Source: DAOUKH01 sp034421515 (GTDB taxonomy: Bacteria; Chloroflexota; Dehalococcoidia; SHYB01). Taken from it: a stretch of 63,918 nucleotides of DNA. Of the stretch, positions 31,502-39,520 are shown one piece after another. The stretch is taken from assembly GCA_034421515.1 (NCBI GenBank), contig DAOUKH010000039.1:1-63918 (forward strand), in the 5' to 3' direction. The stretch's first letter is position 1. Each line of letters opens with the position of its first letter. Made by a program: the position numbers and the translations under genes. Under the pieces are notes generated by a model. The model had not been told where the DNA came from. It saw nothing but the letters and a program-made list of their open reading frames with translations, and did no database searches.

Positions 31502-32467
31502 CTAGGCAAACCCCGACGGGCTTTCGATGTCGCCGGGGGTGAAGACGGACCGTCCCGGCTGGGCCGCGGACGGTCCGGCGCGGGCGGCGTCAAGCTCCGC
31601 CTCGCGCTCACGGGTCTGGCGCTCGCTCTTGTCGAACCAAACGGAGAAGGTGAAGACGATGGCGATCATGAGCATCATCACGCCGACGACCCACATCATC
31701 GCGCCACCGGCCTGCTGGTCTTCCAAGGCGGTCAGTCCCCAGATACGGATGCGATCTTCGTAGTAAGGATACAGGACGTTATCCCGAAAGGTGATGGCCG
31801 CCCCAAGGGCAACGTTCTGGAGCACCGTCAGGATGAGCACCGGCACGCGCAGGTGGTAGGGGAGCTTCGACCGCAGCGGGGCGGGGTCGATGATGGACCA
31901 CCAGAGGAGGAACGCGGTGAACCCGAAGGTGAAGTGCTGCGCGATATGCACCGCCTCGTTTCGCAGCGACGCTTCGTAGGCCCCTCCGATGAAGTGCCAC
32001 CCCCAGGTGCTTGCCGCGAAGAGGCCCCAGGAAACCGGGGGGAAGGTGAGCAGCCGGTAAAGGCCGCGCACCAGCCAGTTGCGGACCACGGGCCGCACGA
32101 CCAACTGACGGAGCCGCAGGGGAATACCGAGCAAGATAGGGATGGTCGGCGCGCCGAGCAACACCAGCGGCGGTCCCATCATCATCAGGATGACATGCTG
32201 GAGCATGTGGAAGGTGAAGAGGTCGTCGGCGAGCGCGTCGATGGGAGAGATCAGCGCCGCCGTGATGAGCAGCAGGCCAGCGTAGAAGCAGTAGGGCCGC
32301 CATCTTGGCCAGGTCGCCGGCCTATCCGTCCACGCGATCAGCCCGCGGGCGTAGAGGACGCCGGGGATGAGTACGAAGACGACCCAGAGCGGGTCGAAGC
32401 CCCAGAGGGCCAGGACCTCCAAGCCGTCGCCGTCGCCCGGCGTCCAGATATGGGCCAAGACACCCAT
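31502..32467 (-). CDS. ctaG: CtaG-type cytochrome c oxidase assembly factor (caa3_CtaG)
   Basis: A 321-residue protein with seven or so membrane helices. Typical sequences are ALISPIDALADDLFTFHMLQ (His in the second helix), MMMGPPLVLLGAPTIP, HIAQHFTFGFTAFLLWW and a late MWVVGVMMLMIA. This is the caa3-type CtaG family, which is needed for assembly of the copper centre of heme-copper oxidases in Gram-positive-type bacteria. It starts 10 bases after the selenoprotein stop. The C-terminal tail is charged and cytoplasmic or extracytoplasmic by prediction. Confidence 0.92.
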   Translation of the reverse strand: MGVLAHIWTPGDGDGLEVLALWGFDPLWVVFVLIPGVLYARGLIAWTDRPATWPRWRPYCFYAGLLLITAALISPIDALADDLFTFHMLQHVILMMMGPPLVLLGAPTIPILLGIPLRLRQLVVRPVVRNWLVRGLYRLLTFPPVSWGLFAASTWGWHFIGGAYEASLRNEAVHIAQHFTFGFTAFLLWWSIIDPAPLRSKLPYHLRVPVLILTVLQNVALGAAITFRDNVLYPYYEDRIRIWGLTALEDQQAGGAMMWVVGVMMLMIAIVFTFSVWFDKSERQTREREAELDAARAGPSAAQPGRSVFTPGDIESPSGFA

Positions 32468-32477
32468 GACGGGAGGG

Positions 32478-33044
32478 CTAGCGCACCGCCTCTCGGAGCC
32501 GCGGGAGCAGCTCGGCGGGCAGCACTCGGTCGCCGGCGGTATTGCCGACGCGCGCCCAGTCGATCTTGCCGTCGCTTCCGACGATGAAGGTCGCCGGCGT
32601 TGCCACGCCGTCGCCGAGCAAGTTGAAGACGCCGAAGCTCCGCGCGATCTGCTCGCTGGGGTCGGCCGCGATGGGGAACTCGGCGCCGGTGTAGAGCGCC
32701 ATATTCATCGCTCCGTCGAGCTCGTCGGTGCTGATGGCCACGAGCTCGCTGTTGAGCCTCGTGATTTCGGGATACGCATTCGCCAACTGCTCCAGTTGGA
32801 CCCGGCAGATGCCTCAGCCGTAGCCCCGGTAGAAGACGACCACGACGGCGTCGTGGCGGGAGGTCAGGCTCGCCAGCGTGACGTTGCCGCCGTCGGACGC
32901 CGGCGCGGTAAAGCCGGGGGCGGTGTCGCCGGCGGAGAGGGGCTCGCCGCCGTTGCCCGATCCGCAGGCCGCGGTCAGGGCCAGCGCGAGTACGGCGGCA
33001 ACCGTCGCCGCGAGCCATCTGCGGCGCAGCAACCCTTCGCTCAT
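32478..33044 (-). CDS. selenocysteine-containing redoxin-fold lipoprotein (UxxC)
   Basis: The frame runs 33044-32478 with a single in-frame TGA at 32816-32814. The part before it is a lipoprotein signal (RRRWLAATVAAVLALALTAAC, lipidated Cys27) and the start of a redoxin fold (GDTAPGFTAPASDG...VVVVFYRGYG). The part after continues GICRVQLEQLANAYPEI and later ATPATFIVGSDGKIDW with the cis-Pro. The family motif at this place is FYRGxxCxxCRxQL, so UGA stands at the first Cys: Sec77-Gly-Ile-Cys80. A SECIS-like hairpin follows and tRNA-Sec is present. TTG at 33059, overlapping the ccmD stop, is an alternative start. It sits where CcmG is expected; thiol-disulfide reductase or peroxidase role is inferred. 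Confidence 0.88.
32783..32799 (-). promoter_or_regulatory. bacterial SECIS-like hairpin
   Basis: On the minus strand the mRNA after the UGA has 14 bases and then CCAACUG-GAG-CAGUUGG, a perfect 7-bp stem with a 3-base loop starting with G. Bacterial SECIS elements are short hairpins within the coding region just after the UGA with a G in the apical loop, bound by SelB; distance and loop fit that description. Confidence 0.7.
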
Positions 33045-33055
33045 GCGGCGAATGA

Positions 33056-33208
33056 TCAATTCGAATCGTCCCGGCGGTTGATGATCTCTTGCAGCTCTTC
33101 GATCTCAGCCTCCGAGTCCTGCTGGCGTTTCGAGAGCAGGAAGACGTAGCCGAAGATCGCGGCGATGACGATGGCGAAGACGACGTAGACGACGGTGATG
33201 CCGCTCAT
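33056..33208 (-). CDS. ccmD: CcmD-like small membrane protein
   Basis: A 50-residue protein: one membrane helix (TVVYVVFAIVIAAIFGYVFL) and a charged coiled tail (SKRQQDSEAEIEELQEIINR). Size, topology and place directly after ccmC match CcmD, which helps release holo-CcmE from the CcmABC complex. Start ATG at 33208, 30 bases after the ccmC stop. Its TGA is overlapped by an in-frame TTG of the selenoprotein gene. Assigned by position and architecture, as CcmD sequences are poorly conserved. Confidence 0.8.
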   Translation of the reverse strand: MSGITVVYVVFAIVIAAIFGYVFLLSKRQQDSEAEIEELQEIINRRDDSN

Positions 33209-33238
33209 GCGTGAGTCCTTTGCTTGTTCAACGGCACG

Positions 33239-33946
33239 CTATTCCTCCAGCGCGGCGCGCATCTCGTCGATGCGGTCGCGGGTCTTGTCCCAGCGCATGC
33301 GCAGCGCGAGCAGGTAGGCGAAGAGCGCGAGGAAGCCCACCGTGGCCACGAGGAAGGTGATGAATATCGGCTGCGGCAGCGTCGCCGGCTCGGGGTGAAT
33401 GCCGCGCCACAGATAGACGGAGGAGAAGATGAGCGGCACGTCGGCGAAGCCGATGATGCCGAGGACGGAGGCGAACCGGGCCGCCTGGTCGCGGTCGCGC
33501 GCCGCCTGCCGGAGCATGATGTACCCCAGGAAGATCAGCCAGAGGACGAAGGTGAAGGTGAGCCGGGGCTCCCATTGCCAGAAGGTGCCCCAGGTGGCCT
33601 GCCCCCAGAGACCGCCGCTGATGATCACCAGGGTGATGAAGAAGAAGCCGATCTCCGCGGAGGAGCGGGCGGCGATGTCGAAGCCGGGCCGGCGTTTCCA
33701 GAGGTAGAGCGCCCCGCCCACGGCGACGACGAGGAAGGCGATATAGGAGGCGATGGCCAAGGGAAGGTGGACGTAGAAGATGCGCTGGGGCTCGCCTTGG
33801 ATCAGCTCCGTCGGAGCGTAAAGGAGGCCCATGCCCAGAGCGACGGCGATGAGGGTGAATGCCGCCAGCCCCAGCAGGTCGAGGCGTCCGACGCGGATGC
33901 GCCTGGGAGGCGCGCCGGACATGGCGGCGGGTTGGGCCGCGCTCAT
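33239..33946 (-). CDS. ccmC: CcmC heme exporter/heme-handling subunit
   Basis: A 235-residue protein with six membrane helices and the tryptophan-rich WWD-type motif ATWGTFWQWEPRLTFTFVLW, flanked by His in FYVHLPLAIASYIAFLV and VYLWRGIHPEPATLP. This is CcmC, which presents heme to CcmE on the outer face of the membrane. Followed after 30 bases by ccmD. The C-terminal tail is charged and short. Confidence 0.95.
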   Translation of the reverse strand: MSAAQPAAMSGAPPRRIRVGRLDLLGLAAFTLIAVALGMGLLYAPTELIQGEPQRIFYVHLPLAIASYIAFLVVAVGGALYLWKRRPGFDIAARSSAEIGFFFITLVIISGGLWGQATWGTFWQWEPRLTFTFVLWLIFLGYIMLRQAARDRDQAARFASVLGIIGFADVPLIFSSVYLWRGIHPEPATLPQPIFITFLVATVGFLALFAYLLALRMRWDKTRDRIDEMRAALEE

Positions 33947-33973
33947 TCGAGGTCTCCTTGGGTCATGGCCGGC

Positions 33974-34687
33974 TCATCCCCAGTCCTCCAGCACGAACTC
34001 GAACACGAGAAACGACACGGCAAGATAGACTACGTCGACCGCGATGAGGAGGTTTACCCAGGTCCAGGTTTCCGAAAACGCGCCGCCGTCGATCAAGATG
34101 CCGGTTGCGCGTACTGCTCCGATAATCAGCGGCGTCACGATGGGGAGAAGGAGGACGGGAAGCATGACTTCCTTGGCCCGCGTGTTCACCGACATCGCGC
34201 CGAACACCGTCCCCACCGCGGCGAATCCGATGGTGGCCAATAGTATGACAGCCACGACTCCCGGCCTCAAGGCGGCGACTCCGAAGAACGAGTCGTAGAC
34301 GGGCACGATCACGATCTCGGCGGCCACGATGAACGCCAGGTTGGTGAGGAACTTGGCGACGAAGATCGTCCCCCGGTCGGCGGGGCAGAGCAGCAGTCCT
34401 TCCATCGAGCCGCGCTCGCGTTCGTGGGTGAAGGCCCGGCCCAGTCCCAGCACGCCGGCGAAGAGGACCGCCACCCACAAGACGCCCGGCGCGACAAGGA
34501 TGACGCTCGCGGCGCGCAGTTCGAAGGCGAAGTTGAACACGGTCAGGGCGAGGATGCCGAAGACCATCATCGCCACGATCGCGTCGCGCGACCGGAGCTC
34601 GATGAGCAGGTCCTTCCACAGCAGCGTCCTCAGCTGACGCAGATGCGAGGGCCGGGGCTCCGGAGTGTGCTCAGTCGCCGGTGACAT
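33974..34687 (-). CDS. ccmB: CcmB heme exporter permease
   Basis: A 237-residue integral membrane protein with six helices. It starts LRTLLWKDLLIELRSRDAIV, the usual CcmB N-terminus, and has FTHERERGSMEGLLLCPADR and a C-terminal hydrophobic end. It forms the membrane part of the CcmAB ABC transporter that releases holo-CcmE. It overlaps ccmA by 17 bases and precedes ccmC by 27 bases. Confidence 0.95.
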   Translation of the reverse strand: MSPATEHTPEPRPSHLRQLRTLLWKDLLIELRSRDAIVAMMVFGILALTVFNFAFELRAASVILVAPGVLWVAVLFAGVLGLGRAFTHERERGSMEGLLLCPADRGTIFVAKFLTNLAFIVAAEIVIVPVYDSFFGVAALRPGVVAVILLATIGFAAVGTVFGAMSVNTRAKEVMLPVLLLPIVTPLIIGAVRATGILIDGGAFSETWTWVNLLIAVDVVYLAVSFLVFEFVLEDWG

Positions 34688-35381
34688 CGCGGTAGAGCTC
34701 CTCGATAGCCTGGTGGGTCATGCCCTCGGCGTCGCCCTCATGCACGATCCGTCCCCGGTGGAGGATGATGAAGCGGTCGCAGAGCCGGAGTCCGAGGGCG
34801 AGGTTGTGCGTCGCGGCGATGACGGTGCGCGGTCCCCGCTCCGCCGAGGTCAACAGGTCTCCAATGCGCTGGGAGGCGTCCTGGTCGAGGCCGGTGTCGG
34901 GCTCGTCGAGGAGCAGCAGGTCGGGGTCGTGCAGCGTGGCGCGGGCCAGCGCGGCCCGTTGCTGCATGCCGCGTGAGAAGGCGCGCACGCGTTCGCGGCG
35001 CCGTTCGAAGAGGCCGGCGCGCTCCAGGGCCTCGGCGGCGGCCTGCTCCGGGTCCGAGAGACCGAACATGCGGGCGTAGAACAGCAGGTTTTCCTCGGCG
35101 GTCAGGTCGTCGTAGAGATAGGTGTGGTGGGCGACGACGCCGATGCGTTGGCGCAAATGCCTTGCGCCCTTGGCGTGGGTCTGGCCGCCGACGTGGACCT
35201 CGCCGCTCGTGGGGCTGGACAGGCCGGCAAGGATGCGGAGGAGCGTGGTCTTCCCAGAGCCGTTCGGTCCGAAGATGGCGAGACGGCCGCCGGAGGGCGC
35301 GTCGACGTCGACGCCGCGCAGCGCCGCCGAGCGCCCGAAGCGCTTGGTCACCCCTCGTGCCGCGACGTCGAGCGCGCTCAC
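34671..35381 (-). CDS. ccmA: CcmA ABC transporter ATP-binding subunit
   Basis: A 236-residue ABC ATPase: Walker A FGPNGSGKTTLLRIL, signature FSRGMQQRAALARA, Walker B LLLLDEPDTGLD and the switch His in VIAATHNLALG. It drives CcmB-dependent release of heme-loaded CcmE. Its start overlaps the stop of the upstream accessory gene by four bases and its end overlaps ccmB by 17. Confidence 0.95.
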   Translation of the reverse strand: MSALDVAARGVTKRFGRSAALRGVDVDAPSGGRLAIFGPNGSGKTTLLRILAGLSSPTSGEVHVGGQTHAKGARHLRQRIGVVAHHTYLYDDLTAEENLLFYARMFGLSDPEQAAAEALERAGLFERRRERVRAFSRGMQQRAALARATLHDPDLLLLDEPDTGLDQDASQRIGDLLTSAERGPRTVIAATHNLALGLRLCDRFIILHRGRIVHEGDAEGMTHQAIEELYRDVTGD

Positions 35382-36640
35382 AGCTCCTCCTCTGGCGGCG
35401 CGTGTTCGGCCATCAAGAGGCTGACGTCGACGAGGCGGCGCTTGCCCGCGTAGCGCCTTCGCTCGTACTCCTCCTGGGTGACGTTGCCGGCGGCGAAGGA
35501 GGAGTCGAGGGCCGCCAACGACTCGACGAGGTCCGCCCGTTCCCGCGCGAGGCCGGTCGGTGTGGACGGAATGGTTGCCGTGCCGAAGGCCGCCGCGGTG
35601 CGCCGTCTGAGGAAGGAGGCAACCGCGCCCGCCGCGATCAACGCGAGCGCGGCGACGGCGGCGTAGCGGAGCGCGGTATCGAAGTCGACGCCGCCGGCGG
35701 AGAGATCGCGGAAGAGGGGCAGGTCGGAGAGCTGGAGCTCGAAGACTTGGCCCGCCGGCAGGTCGGAGGCGGTGAAGAGGGTATGCGGCTCGCCGCTGAC
35801 CTCGACCGGGCCAATCGCATCAAGCTGAGGACTGTTCAACGCGCCGAGGTCGTCGGCCATGAGGACGGTCACGCTGCGCGCGGTGTAGAGGTAGCGCCGC
35901 TCCAAGGCCGCCGTCGTCCCGGTGTAGGGAATGGTGTAGCCGTAGATCATCTCGGACTCGCCGGGCAGGACAGGGGCCTTGTTGATGACGCCGCCGGGGA
36001 CCGCGGCGAATCCGTCGGGGCCGAAGCCGTGGCCGAGGTTGACGTCGAGGGCGTTGGCGGGCAGCGAGATGCGCGCCGCGCCGCCGTTGTCGGGATCTTC
36101 GAAGAGGTCGCCGACGTAGGTGCGGTCGCCCCGATTGTCCAGGGTGATGACTTCGAGGACGCCGATGAGGCCGACCTCCTCGTCAAGCGCCGCGATGGCC
36201 ACGCTGGCCCGATCGATGACGATGTTGGCGTCGGAGGTGGTCGTCTCCCAGGCGACGACCTCGGTGAAGGACGGTGCGCCGGGGAAGATCTGCACGGCGG
36301 GCGAGCGGTAGGCGACGTCGTTGTAGCCCGCCTGGACGAAGTACCGCATGTCGGAGTTGACTTCGAGACCCTCGAAGCGGAAGCGGCCCTGGCTGTCGGC
36401 CTGCCCGAACCGCTCCTCCTCGCGGGTCATGCGGCGGAAGGTGAGGAGGGAGAGGGGGGCCGCCCCCGGCTCGCCGCCGTCCTCAGTTCCATTGACGATG
36501 CGGCCTTCGAGCACGCCGTCGAACGTGCTCTGGGGGGGCGCCCTGGTCGGCTCTTCCGATTGGGCCCCCGCGGTGAGCGGGGCAGAGGCGGTAACCAGGA
36601 TGGCCGCGGCAGCCGCCAAGACTACGGCGCGCCGCTTCAT
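35378..36640 (-). CDS. uncharacterised extracytoplasmic protein of the ccm operon
   Basis: A 420-residue protein with a signal peptide (AAILVTASAPLTAGAQS), a carboxypeptidase-regulatory-like start (GRIVNGTEDGGEPG... GRFRFEGLEV), a long extracytoplasmic beta-rich region, a single membrane helix near residue 325 (ALRYAAVAALALIAAGAVASFL) and a cytoplasmic tail with VTQEEYERRRYAGKRRLVDV that looks like a short oligomerisation motif. It overlaps the CcmI-like and ccmA genes by four bases each, so it is firmly part of the operon. Not a known Ccm protein; I do not recognise a function. Confidence 0.7.
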   Translation of the reverse strand: MKRRAVVLAAAAAILVTASAPLTAGAQSEEPTRAPPQSTFDGVLEGRIVNGTEDGGEPGAAPLSLLTFRRMTREEERFGQADSQGRFRFEGLEVNSDMRYFVQAGYNDVAYRSPAVQIFPGAPSFTEVVAWETTTSDANIVIDRASVAIAALDEEVGLIGVLEVITLDNRGDRTYVGDLFEDPDNGGAARISLPANALDVNLGHGFGPDGFAAVPGGVINKAPVLPGESEMIYGYTIPYTGTTAALERRYLYTARSVTVLMADDLGALNSPQLDAIGPVEVSGEPHTLFTASDLPAGQVFELQLSDLPLFRDLSAGGVDFDTALRYAAVAALALIAAGAVASFLRRRTAAAFGTATIPSTPTGLARERADLVESLAALDSSFAAGNVTQEEYERRRYAGKRRLVDVSLLMAEHAPPEEEL

Positions 36641-37005
36641 GGCCGGGGCTCCGTGTCACGGTCTTCGGCGGGCTCGGCTTCGGCTCGGGCGCGCTCGACT
36701 TCCCGCTCGACGTCGTCGGGCAGCGCGCCGGCGCGGGCGTCGAGGGCCTTGTAAATCTCGACAGCCTCGCGCTCGTAGCCGGAGCGCAGCGAGCGGTAGT
36801 CGCGGTTGGAGAGATTGCCGAGGCGGTTGTCGTATTCGAGGTCGCGCAGGGCGCGGAGGAGGGTGTCACGGCTGTCGAGGATGCGTTGGACGTCGCTGTC
36901 GGTGGTGACCGGCGGCGCGCCCCTTCGGCGCGTTCGGGCCAGCAAGGGGTAGGAGACGGCGGCCAGCGCGGCCACGACGAGCACGATGGCGACGACCAAG
37001 GACAT
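36637..37005 (-). CDS. CcmI-like small membrane protein
   Basis: A 122-residue protein with an N-terminal membrane helix (LVVAIVLVVAALAAVSYPLL) and a cytoplasmic/soluble coiled region (VQRILDSRDTLLRALRDLEY, then GNLSNRDYRSLRSGYE). The pair 'ALRDLEYD...GNLSDEDY' is the pattern of the membrane-proximal part of CcmI. It lacks the C-terminal TPR domain that recruits apocytochromes. Starts two bases after the ccmH stop. Confidence 0.72.
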   Translation of the reverse strand: MSLVVAIVLVVAALAAVSYPLLARTRRRGAPPVTTDSDVQRILDSRDTLLRALRDLEYDNRLGNLSNRDYRSLRSGYEREAVEIYKALDARAGALPDDVEREVERARAEAEPAEDRDTEPRP

Positions 37006-37007
37006 CG

Positions 37008-37517
37008 TCAGGCTCCGAGCTCGAGGTCGCGGCGCAGACGTTCGCGGTAGGGCTCGAGGGCCGGATCGAGCGGCGGCCCTTCGGGGGCAGGGCCCTCGGC
37101 GGGAGGAGGCCCGCCGTCGCCCGCTGCCGCCTGCCTGCGTCGCAGCAGCCCGTAGACGACGGCCGCGCCGAGCGCGATCGCCACTCCCGGGGTCCACCAC
37201 ACCAGGGAGTAGAAGCCGGTGCGTGGCGGGTTGCGCAGGACGCCGGGGCCGTAGCGGTCTTCGAAGAAGCGCAGGATCTCGGCCTCGTCGCGGCCTTCGG
37301 CGAGGAGGTTGGCGATGGTGTCCTTCATGCCGACCGCCACCTGCGAGTTGGACTCCGCGACGGACTGCCCCTGGCAGACGGGACACTGCAGCCGGTCGGC
37401 GATGCGGCGCACCTCGGTGGCCTCTGTGTAGCCGAGGGCCGCCGGCGCGCCGATGACGGCGGCAAGGATTGCGCCAATGGCGGCGATGCGGACGATGCTC
37501 CGCGCCAGCGCCGTCAT
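37008..37517 (-). CDS. ccmH: CcmH-type thiol reductase subunit
   Basis: A 169-residue protein with a signal anchor, then the CcmH motif DRLQCPVCQGQSVAESNSQVA containing the CxxC pair (usually LRCxxCQ), a helical bundle, and a second membrane helix near residue 108-125. It is thought to reduce or hold the apocytochrome CxxCH motif before heme ligation by CcmF. The Arg of the LRC motif is a Gln here (LQC). Overlaps ccmF by four bases. Confidence 0.93.
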   Translation of the reverse strand: MTALARSIVRIAAIGAILAAVIGAPAALGYTEATEVRRIADRLQCPVCQGQSVAESNSQVAVGMKDTIANLLAEGRDEAEILRFFEDRYGPGVLRNPPRTGFYSLVWWTPGVAIALGAAVVYGLLRRRQAAAGDGGPPPAEGPAPEGPPLDPALEPYRERLRRDLELGA

Positions 37518-39511
37518 CGCCGGGCCTCCTCCAACTCGGCGGACGGCGAGCCGGTGGGGCGGCCCGAACCGGTCGGCGCGGGCCAAAGGGCGACCGCCGT
37601 TCCGATGAGGAAGACGACGCCTCCCACCCACAACCACATCACGAGGGGGTTCACGAACATGAGGAAGGTCGCGGCCTGGGAGTCCCACGCGGCGAGGAGT
37701 ACGTAGAGGTCTTCCTTCATCGTGGTGCGGATCGCGTTCTGGGTGGTTGGCTGGCTCTCCTGGCCGTCGTAGACGACGCGGCGTGGGTGCACCTCGTCCC
37801 AGAACTCGCCGTCCTTGAAGACGGTGAGGGTGGCCTCGGTGACGTCGTTGTCGACGCCGCGCCGCTCGGTGATTCCCTCGTACCGCAACTGATAGTCGCC
37901 GATCACCGCCACCTCGCCGGTGCGGAGGGTGACGTCGAGATCCTGCTGGTGCAGCTCGACGCCGATTACGCCGAGGGCTACGAGCAGGATGCCCGCGTGG
38001 ACGATGTAGCCGCCGTAGCGCCGGCGGTTGCGCGTCACCATCGACGTGAGCGCGGCGGGGACCGCCTCGCCCGACGCCGCCTGCCTCGCCCGGACGCCCC
38101 GATAGTACTCGAGCCCAATGACGCCGAAGACGAAGGCCACGGCGGTGAGGCCGGCGAGCGACCAGGGGTTGGTGACTCCCAGCGCGGCGATGAGGAAGAC
38201 GAGCCACAGCGCCGCCCCGAAGAGGGGCGGGCGGAAGTTGCGTTTGATGACGTCCCACGTCGTGCGCCGCCAGGCGAGCAGCGGCCCGACGCCCATCAGC
38301 ACCAGCAGGACGAGAAAGAGCGGGCCGTTCACCTTCTCGTAGAAGGGCGCCCCGACGGTGATCTTGGAGCCGTTGTAGACCTCGGTGAGCAGGGGGAAGA
38401 CGGTGCCCCAAAAGGTCGCGAAGGCGATCCCTACGAAGAGCAGGTTGTTGAGGAGGAAGCCGGACTCCTTGGACACGGCGGAGTCGAAGCGGCGGCCCGA
38501 GTCGATGTCTTGGGCGCGGGTGAAGAAGAGGAAGAGCGAGACGGCGAGGCTGAAGCCGAGGAAGGCGAGGAAGCTGGGCCCGAGGGCCGATGTGGCGAAG
38601 TTGTGGACGGAGTCGAGGAGCCCGCCCCGCACCACGAGCGTGCCGAAGATGCAGAGGAGGAAGGTCGCGAGGATGAGCAGCATGTTCCACCGGCGGAGCA
38701 GGCCGCGGCGCTCCTCGACCATGATCGAATGCATGAAGGCGGTGCCGGTGAGCCAGGGGAGGAAGGCGACGTTCTCGACGGGGTCCCAGTTCCAGAACCC
38801 GCCCCAGCCCAAGACGTGATAGGCCCACCACGCGCCGAGCATCAGCCCGATGCTATGGATCAGCCATGCGCTGAGGAGCCAGGGGCGGGCCGCGCGCAGC
38901 CACTGGCTGTCCGTCCGCCGCGAGATCATCGCGCCGATCGCCAGGGCGAAGGGTATCGTCCATGCCATGTAGCCGAACAGCAGGAAGGGCGGATGGATGA
39001 GGAAGCCGGGGTCGCGGAGCAGCGCGTTGACGCCCTGCCCGTCGGTGAGGGGGATGGGAAGCCGCTCGAAGGGATTCGACAGAAAGACGAGGACGACGAG
39101 GAAGAAGACCTGCACGGTCATCATGGCGCCGATGGCCCAGGGCATGACCTGGTGCAGGCGGTCGCGGTTCACGTAGACGGCCAAGCCGGAGAAGATCGCC
39201 AGGCCCGTCGCCCAGACGAGGAGCGAGCCCGCTTGGCCCCCATAGAGGCCGGCGAGGTCGAAGTACCAGGGCTGGGCGATGGAGGAGTTGCCCACGACGT
39301 AGACGACTCCGAAGTCGTGGCTCACCAGCAGGTAGGCGAGCACACCTATGGCGGTCAGCATCGTGCCGGTGACGACGTAGACCGCGTTGCGGGCGCTCGC
39401 TAGGGTCGCGGGATTGTTTTGGCGAAGACCGAGCGGCGCCGCGAAGGCCGCGTAGGCCGCGGCGACGATGGCGACTACCAGCGCGACGAAGCCGATGTCC
39501 GAGGCGTGCAC
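37514..39511 (-). CDS. ccmF: CcmF heme lyase
   Basis: A 665-residue polytopic protein with fifteen or so membrane helices and the WWD motif GWGGFWNWDPVENVAFLPWL, plus the conserved GIGPLLAWRR-like segment (GVGPLLAWRRTTWDVI) and the periplasmic loop rich in conserved His. CcmF transfers heme from CcmE to the apocytochrome CxxCH cysteines. It follows ccmE by nine bases. Confidence 0.97.
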   Translation of the reverse strand: MHASDIGFVALVVAIVAAAYAAFAAPLGLRQNNPATLASARNAVYVVTGTMLTAIGVLAYLLVSHDFGVVYVVGNSSIAQPWYFDLAGLYGGQAGSLLVWATGLAIFSGLAVYVNRDRLHQVMPWAIGAMMTVQVFFLVVLVFLSNPFERLPIPLTDGQGVNALLRDPGFLIHPPFLLFGYMAWTIPFALAIGAMISRRTDSQWLRAARPWLLSAWLIHSIGLMLGAWWAYHVLGWGGFWNWDPVENVAFLPWLTGTAFMHSIMVEERRGLLRRWNMLLILATFLLCIFGTLVVRGGLLDSVHNFATSALGPSFLAFLGFSLAVSLFLFFTRAQDIDSGRRFDSAVSKESGFLLNNLLFVGIAFATFWGTVFPLLTEVYNGSKITVGAPFYEKVNGPLFLVLLVLMGVGPLLAWRRTTWDVIKRNFRPPLFGAALWLVFLIAALGVTNPWSLAGLTAVAFVFGVIGLEYYRGVRARQAASGEAVPAALTSMVTRNRRRYGGYIVHAGILLVALGVIGVELHQQDLDVTLRTGEVAVIGDYQLRYEGITERRGVDNDVTEATLTVFKDGEFWDEVHPRRVVYDGQESQPTTQNAIRTTMKEDLYVLLAAWDSQAATFLMFVNPLVMWLWVGGVVFLIGTAVALWPAPTGSGRPTGSPSAELEEARR

Positions 39512-39520
39512 CGGGCTCCC

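Noticed and set aside
32814..32816. TGA read as a nonsense mutation making a pseudogene, or as the border of two genes
   Set aside because: Both sides stay in the same frame, keep family motifs, and the stop lies exactly at the redox Cys; a hairpin and a tRNA-Sec support recoding. No start codon with a ribosome site begins the downstream half.
37008..38831. A 607-residue protein containing the CcmH sequence
   Set aside because: The first part is an off-frame reading of ccmF; CcmH has its own ATG at 37517 with a 4-base overlap.
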